From contig CALCCD010000008.1 of assembly GCA_937899645.1 (NCBI GenBank), positions 1 through 39,280 of the forward strand: a DNA stretch of 39,280 nucleotides, in the 5' to 3' direction. Below the pieces are notes generated by a model. The model worked only from the letters and a program-made list of their open reading frames with translations, was not told the origin of the DNA and ran no database searches. How positions within the stretch are numbered: the stretch's first letter is position 1; each line of letters starts with the position of its first letter. The DNA comes from an uncultured cyanobacterium (lineage in GTDB: Bacteria > Cyanobacteriota > Cyanobacteriia > Cyanobacteriales > Geitlerinemataceae). Made by a program: the position numbers and the translations under genes. This document shows, piece after piece, positions 35,637-39,280 of the stretch.

Positions 35637-35663
35637 TCGGGGCGCACAGCGGTGCACCCCTAC
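35637..35663. repeat. Palindromic intergenic repeat, second copy
   Basis: GGGGCGCAC (35639-35647) pairs with GTGCACCCC (35652-35660) with one mismatch, and the strand reads CGTAGGGGTGCAC...GTGCGCCCC in reverse, closely matching the arm of the repeat at 7082-7161. It lies between cupA and cupS. Confidence 0.65.
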
Positions 35664-35697
35664 GAATGGTGTTTGAATTGTTTAGATTGCGTTTTCC

Positions 35698-36099
35698 ATG
35701 CCTACCATTGTCGATATCGCCGTTAGTAACGAGGGCTTCTCTACACTCGTCGCCGCCGTCCAGGCCGCAGGCTTAGTCGAAGCGCTGCAAAGTCCCGGCC
35801 CCTTCACGGTCTTCGCGCCCAACGACGACGCCTTCGCGAAGCTGCCCCCGGGCACGGTGCAGACCCTCGTGCAAAACCCGCCGCAGCTCGGGCGCATCCT
35901 CAAGTTTCACGTGGTGTCCGGCAAGTACACCAAGGACGAGCTGATCCGCTTGGGGTCGGTGGAGTCGCTGGAGGGCGCGCCGATTCCGATCGACGGAACC
36001 GAGGGCTTTGAGGTGAAAAACGCCACGGTACTCGCCGCCGATATCGAAGCCGACAACGGCATCGTCCACGTGCTCGATAACGTGATTTTGATGGGTTGA
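35698..36099 (+). CDS. cupS: Fasciclin-domain protein CupS
   Basis: 133 residues, a single fasciclin (FAS1) domain covering the whole protein. FAS1 boxes are visible: the H1-like [17 protein letters not shown] (about 39-56), the central [16 protein letters not shown] (about 69-84), and the C-terminal [13 protein letters not shown] (about 119-131). CupS is the small subunit of the NDH-1MS complex, encoded after cupA in Synechocystis-type operons and needed for assembly with CupA. No signal peptide, in agreement with a cytoplasmic or thylakoid-associated role. It lies 80 bases after cupA with a palindromic repeat between. Confidence 0.92.
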   Translation: MPTIVDIAVSNEGFSTLVAAVQAAGLVEALQSPGPFTVFAPNDDAFAKLPPGTVQTLVQNPPQLGRILKFHVVSGKYTKDELIRLGSVESLEGAPIPIDGTEGFEVKNATVLAADIEADNGIVHVLDNVILMG

Positions 36100-36207
36100 G
36101 GCGGCGAGAAAGCGACGGCGATCGGCGGGGTCGAGCGACTGGCTTACCGATCGAATCTCAGCGTCGGGCGAGTATCGTGGAGGCGACCCCGCTTTTGGCG
36201 ACCCCTC

Positions 36208-37359
36208 ATGGATTTAAACGCGACCACTGCGCTCGTGATGAGCCGTGCCGATGCCAAGGTATTCGGGACGGGGTTCGCTGTCTGGGCGGATGAATCGCGA
36301 TCGTATTTTGTCACCTGCTCCCACGTGGTGCGCGACATTCGAGCCGTGGCGGCGGAGTCGGCGATCTGGGTCGATGGTGTTGCGGCGGAGGTCGTGGCGG
36401 ACGGTGCGGATAAACAGGTCGATTTGGCGGTGTTGAGCGTGCCGCTCCTGGATGTGCCAAGGCCGGGTGTGCCGCTGCTGCCGCTGTCGCTCGTCGCGAC
36501 GGAAGGGATGGCGATCGAGCTGTACGGCCACTACATCGCTGAAAAGAATAACCCGCCGATGATGGAGCCGCAGCGCGGGCGACTGCATCGAGCGACGGTA
36601 TTTAGCGCCAATGCCGGAGCCCTGAAGGTGCGGAGCTTTCGGCTCGCAATGGATTCGGGCGATCGCGTGCATCCGGGATACAGCGGCGGGCCGGTGCTGC
36701 ACGACGGTCGGGCGATCGGGGTGACGGCGGTGCAGCAGGGACAAAACGGCAGCAGGGCGATCGCGATCGGGCTGGCGGCGCTGGCGGAGATTTGGCTGGG
36801 GATGCCGTCGCGGCTGCTGTCGGACGCGGTGGAGTTGCAGCCCACGTCGGCTCCGACGACGATGGAACCGAGTGTCGTGACGGAGGATATGGCAATGGCG
36901 TGGGACAAGGATCGAAAAAAGGCGTTTCGTCTGGCGTTGCAGGAGCGCTATCGCAACTATGACGGGCTCAAGATCTTCGTTAGCGAGCTGGGCGAAAATC
37001 TGCCGAATATCGTCGGCGATCGCACGATGGTGACGGCTTGCTTCGAGGTGGTGGAGTGGGCGCAGGCGCGCGGGTGTTTGTCGGAGCTGTTCGAGGCGTT
37101 TGCGTCGGAGAATCCGAACCATCCGCTGGTGGGCGGCGCGGCGGCAGCCTCGGCGAAACCGGCGAAACCGGCGACGTCGGGGACGTTGGCGGCGTTGCAG
37201 CGCGAAGCGCGCGAGCAGGAGCTGGACATGCTGAAGCGGCAGTACAAGGCGGTGAGCGGTCGGCTGTTGATGGAGACGAATCCGATGGTGATTCCGCAGT
37301 TGGAGCAGCAGCGGGACGAGATCGCGGCGAAGATTGCGGAGATCGATGGCGGGTTGTAG
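36208..37359 (+). CDS. Trypsin-like serine protease with effector-associated-like domain and C-terminal helical module
   Basis: 383 residues, no signal peptide, so intracellular. A chymotrypsin-fold protease (about 1-200) has the triad His39 (TCSHVVRD), Asp72 (KQVDLAVL) and Ser159 (HPGYSGGPV), and GTGF at 20-23. A linker rich in Pro, Ser and Thr follows. Residues about 236-307 (RKKAFRLALQERYRNYDGLK to NPNHPLVG) resemble effector-associated domain 1 (EAD1), a death-like adaptor found in bacterial conflict systems; I call this by pattern, not by search. After an Ala/Lys/Pro linker, residues 328-380 form an alpha-helical hairpin-like module similar to the N-terminus of the next protein. It lies 75 bases upstream of a STAND NTPase and probably shares its transcript. 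Likely role: protease effector released or activated by the NTPase. Confidence 0.8.
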   Translation: MDLNATTALVMSRADAKVFGTGFAVWADESRSYFVTCSHVVRDIRAVAAESAIWVDGVAAEVVADGADKQVDLAVLSVPLLDVPRPGVPLLPLSLVATEGMAIELYGHYIAEKNNPPMMEPQRGRLHRATVFSANAGALKVRSFRLAMDSGDRVHPGYSGGPVLHDGRAIGVTAVQQGQNGSRAIAIGLAALAEIWLGMPSRLLSDAVELQPTSAPTTMEPSVVTEDMAMAWDKDRKKAFRLALQERYRNYDGLKIFVSELGENLPNIVGDRTMVTACFEVVEWAQARGCLSELFEAFASENPNHPLVGGAAAASAKPAKPATSGTLAALQREAREQELDMLKRQYKAVSGRLLMETNPMVIPQLEQQRDEIAAKIAEIDGGL

Positions 37360-37434
37360 TCGCGATCGCGGCGGTTGGCTACGATTGGGGCAGTTTTGCA
37401 AACGTCAGCCGATCGCGCTCGGCGCTCGGGTTTT

Positions 37435-39280
37435 ATGGGTCTTGCGGATTCGCTGAAAGAAAAGCAGTTGCGGCAGCGGTTGGCGCTGTTGGTACAGCAA
37501 TACGAGGCAGTTAGCCAGCAGCTTTTGACGGAGCAAAACCCGGTGATGCGTCCGCTGTTGGAGACGCAGCAGGAGCAGATCGGGTCGCAGATTGATGAGG
37601 TCGAGGCGCAGATCGCGGCGTCGAGTCCGGCGGAAGCGTCGCGGCGTCAGTCAGGCTGGATGGCGAGTGCGCTTCCGCCGGTCGGAGTTTGGCGGGGGCG
37701 CGAGGCGCTGTTGGCGGAGCTATTGGCGGACTGCGGGGACGATCGCCGCAACGCGATCGTGCTGCTGGGGCAGGGCGGTATGGGGAAAAGTTCGCTGGCG
37801 GCGAAGCTGGTGGAGGCGTTGGGGGTCGATCCGCGATCGGGCGCGATCGGCGAGGGCTGCGAGTTTGCGGCGGCGATCGCGTTCAGGGCGTATGAGGGGT
37901 CGAGTTTTGATGAGGTGTCGGGGCTGCTGTTGGCGGGGCTGGGGATCGAGGAGGAGCCGCAGGGGGCGCGGGAGGTTGTGGCGGCGATCGTGCGCGGTTT
38001 GGCGGAGCGGCGGGTGTTGGTGGTGCTGGATAACCTGGAGTCGGTGCTGCGTCCGCCGAGGGGCGCGAATTCGGGGCGGGCGGTGTCGGCGGAGTGGAGC
38101 GATCTGATTCAGGCGCTGGCGACGGGAAACCATCGATCGCTGGCGATCGTGACGAGCCGGGAGGAACCGGCGGACTTTACGGATCGGCGGATTGCGGGTG
38201 CGAGGCCGAATCGGCGGATGGTGCGGGTGCGGCGGGTGGAGCAGGTGGATGAGGCGAGCGCGATCGAGATTCTGCGCGAGCAGGGGATGCGGGATTCGCC
38301 GGAGGATTTGGCCTGGATTGCGGGGCGGGTGGACGGGCATCCGATTTATCTGGAGCTGTTGGCGGCGAATTATGGCGATATGCCAGGTTTTTTACGCAAG
38401 CATCCGCAGGAGCTGGCGGGTGGGGTGGATGAGATGTTGCGGCGGCAGTTGGTGCGGCAGAGCGAGGCAGCGCGGGATTTGGCGCGGCGGATGTGTCTGT
38501 TGCGGGTTCCGATCGATGTGCGGGGTTTGACGTTCTTGCGTTTGTATCGAGATGACGACGAGCGGTTTGAAAGTGAGGAAGTTCGGACGCTGCGAGAGTT
38601 GAAAAAACTACTGGCCCAACTCTCAGACAGTGACGAGTCAGTTCAGGAGGAAGAAGAAACACGAGCGCAAGAAGGTTTCACGTTGGAAGAACTTGCGGAA
38701 ACGTCGGGTATTTTGAACGCACTGGTCTGTGGATCGTTGGTGCGGCGGCAGTATGACGAGTCGCAGTGTGCCGATGAGTTTTCGATGCACCGGGTGATTG
38801 TGGAGTTTTTGGAGCGGGAGTTGGGGGAGGTGCGATCGGGGATTTTGGAGAGTGTATATCGGTTCTATCGATCGGGGCAGACGGTGGAGAAGCCGCAGGA
38901 GTTGGCGGATCTTCAACCGCTGTTGGAGGCGCAGTTTTTTGCGTTTCAGTTGGGGAATTATCGTGAGGCGATGATGCTGATTGGTGAGCTGGAAAAGTAT
39001 CTCGATCCCTGGGGATATTGGACGCTAAAGAAAGAGCTATGCGAGCAGGTGTTGCCCCATCTCGATCGGGCGAGTCAGCCGTATATTTTGCAGCGTATCG
39101 GCCTCATCTATCGGGGTTGGGGCGATTGGGAGCGAGCCGAAACCTACTACCGACAGGCGCTCGAACTTGCAACAGCAGAAAGCGATCGCGCCATCATTGC
39201 TGGCCTTCAGGGTAATTTAGGAGATATCGAGCGAAATCGAGGGAACTGGGAGGCAGCCGAGCGCCTCTATCGCCAATCGT
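37435..39280 (+). CDS. NB-ARC/STAND NTPase with TPR repeats, open at window edge
   Basis: A continuous frame from ATG 37435 to the window end, 615 complete codons visible. Residues 1-60 form a helical module shared with the protease upstream. The NTPase has Walker A GQGGMGKSS (112-120), Walker B RVLVVLDNLES (193-203), a sensor-type TSR (240-242), the GHP of the GxP motif (301-303) and an MHD-like MHRV (451-454). Between 370 and 425 is an acidic insertion. From about residue 543 TPR-like repeats begin (GDWERAETYYRQALELA, then GNWEAAERLYRQS) and continue past the edge. STAND ATPases act as sensors and switches that oligomerise on ligand binding; here the TPRs would sense and the N-terminal module would recruit the protease. 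Full length and C-terminal domains are unknown. The ligand is unknown. Confidence 0.84.
   Translation, partial: MGLADSLKEKQLRQRLALLVQQYEAVSQQLLTEQNPVMRPLLETQQEQIGSQIDEVEAQIAASSPAEASRRQSGWMASALPPVGVWRGREALLAELLADCGDDRRNAIVLLGQGGMGKSSLAAKLVEALGVDPRSGAIGEGCEFAAAIAFRAYEGSSFDEVSGLLLAGLGIEEEPQGAREVVAAIVRGLAERRVLVVLDNLESVLRPPRGANSGRAVSAEWSDLIQALATGNHRSLAIVTSREEPADFTDRRIAGARPNRRMVRVRRVEQVDEASAIEILREQGMRDSPEDLAWIAGRVDGHPIYLELLAANYGDMPGFLRKHPQELAGGVDEMLRRQLVRQSEAARDLARRMCLLRVPIDVRGLTFLRLYRDDDERFESEEVRTLRELKKLLAQLSDSDESVQEEEETRAQEGFTLEELAETSGILNALVCGSLVRRQYDESQCADEFSMHRVIVEFLERELGEVRSGILESVYRFYRSGQTVEKPQELADLQPLLEAQFFAFQLGNYREAMMLIGELEKYLDPWGYWTLKKELCEQVLPHLDRASQPYILQRIGLIYRGWGDWERAETYYRQALELATAESDRAIIAGLQGNLGDIERNRGNWEAAERLYRQS

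Noticed and set aside
36214-37401. 395-codon minus-strand frame opposite the protease
   Set aside because: Composed mainly of Arg, His, Leu and Gln, typical of the complement of GC-rich coding DNA. The plus frame has an intact catalytic triad.
37592-38107. 171-codon plus frame inside the NTPase region
   Set aside because: Arg/Trp-rich alternative frame. The NTPase motifs are in the frame starting at 37435, which has no stop before the window end.

Overview
The window is cyanobacterial chromosome. The evidence is many GCGATCGC/CGATCG octamer-type sites (HIP1-like), a flavodiiron pair fused to flavin reductase, the inducible CO2-uptake NDH-1 operon with its hydration subunits, and the cyanobacterial order bamA-lpxC-fabZ-lpxA-lpxB. 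It is GC-rich (apart from AT-rich intergenic stretches) and densely coded. I cannot name the genus from the sequence alone.

Layout. 1-1720 (minus) is the 5' part of a very acidic protein with a DUF4114-like calcium-type motif; it runs off the left edge. An AT-rich gene-free stretch follows (1721-2562). 2563-4939 holds a conserved cyanobacterial membrane protein and, convergent and overlapping, a class III adenylate cyclase. 5318-8996 is a flavodiiron operon: a canonical Flv3-type and a non-canonical Flv1-type subunit, separated by a palindromic intergenic repeat. Next on the minus strand come a Nudix hydrolase with an abnormal 5' end, an MFS transporter, a membrane-anchored WD40 protein and accC. 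tRNA-Leu(GAG) with a terminator and a GT4 glycosyltransferase lie on the plus strand. A minus-strand block carries dnaJ-tusA-rsgA, a GNAT acetyltransferase, an Uup-type ABC-F ATPase and tldE. The lipid A / outer-membrane cluster bamA-lpxC-fabZ-lpxA-lpxB fills 23738-30265. Divergent from it is ndhF3-ndhD3-cupA-cupS (30823-36099).

The right end (36208-39280) looks like an accessory conflict or cell-death module. A trypsin-like protease carries an effector-associated-domain-like region and a C-terminal helical segment. It is followed by an NB-ARC/STAND NTPase with TPRs that runs off the right edge. The C-terminal segment of the protease and the N-terminal segment of the NTPase share a recognisable module of about 42 residues (19 identities by eye). 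That suggests the two proteins assemble through a homotypic contact. This pair is the best candidate for an undescribed system in the window.

How the genes work together. Flv3/Flv1 would dump excess photosynthetic electrons onto O2. NdhF3/NdhD3/CupA/CupS would couple cyclic electron flow to CO2 hydration. The lpx/fabZ/bamA block builds lipid A and inserts outer-membrane proteins. The remaining genes are housekeeping (fatty acid synthesis, chaperone, ribosome assembly) or signalling.
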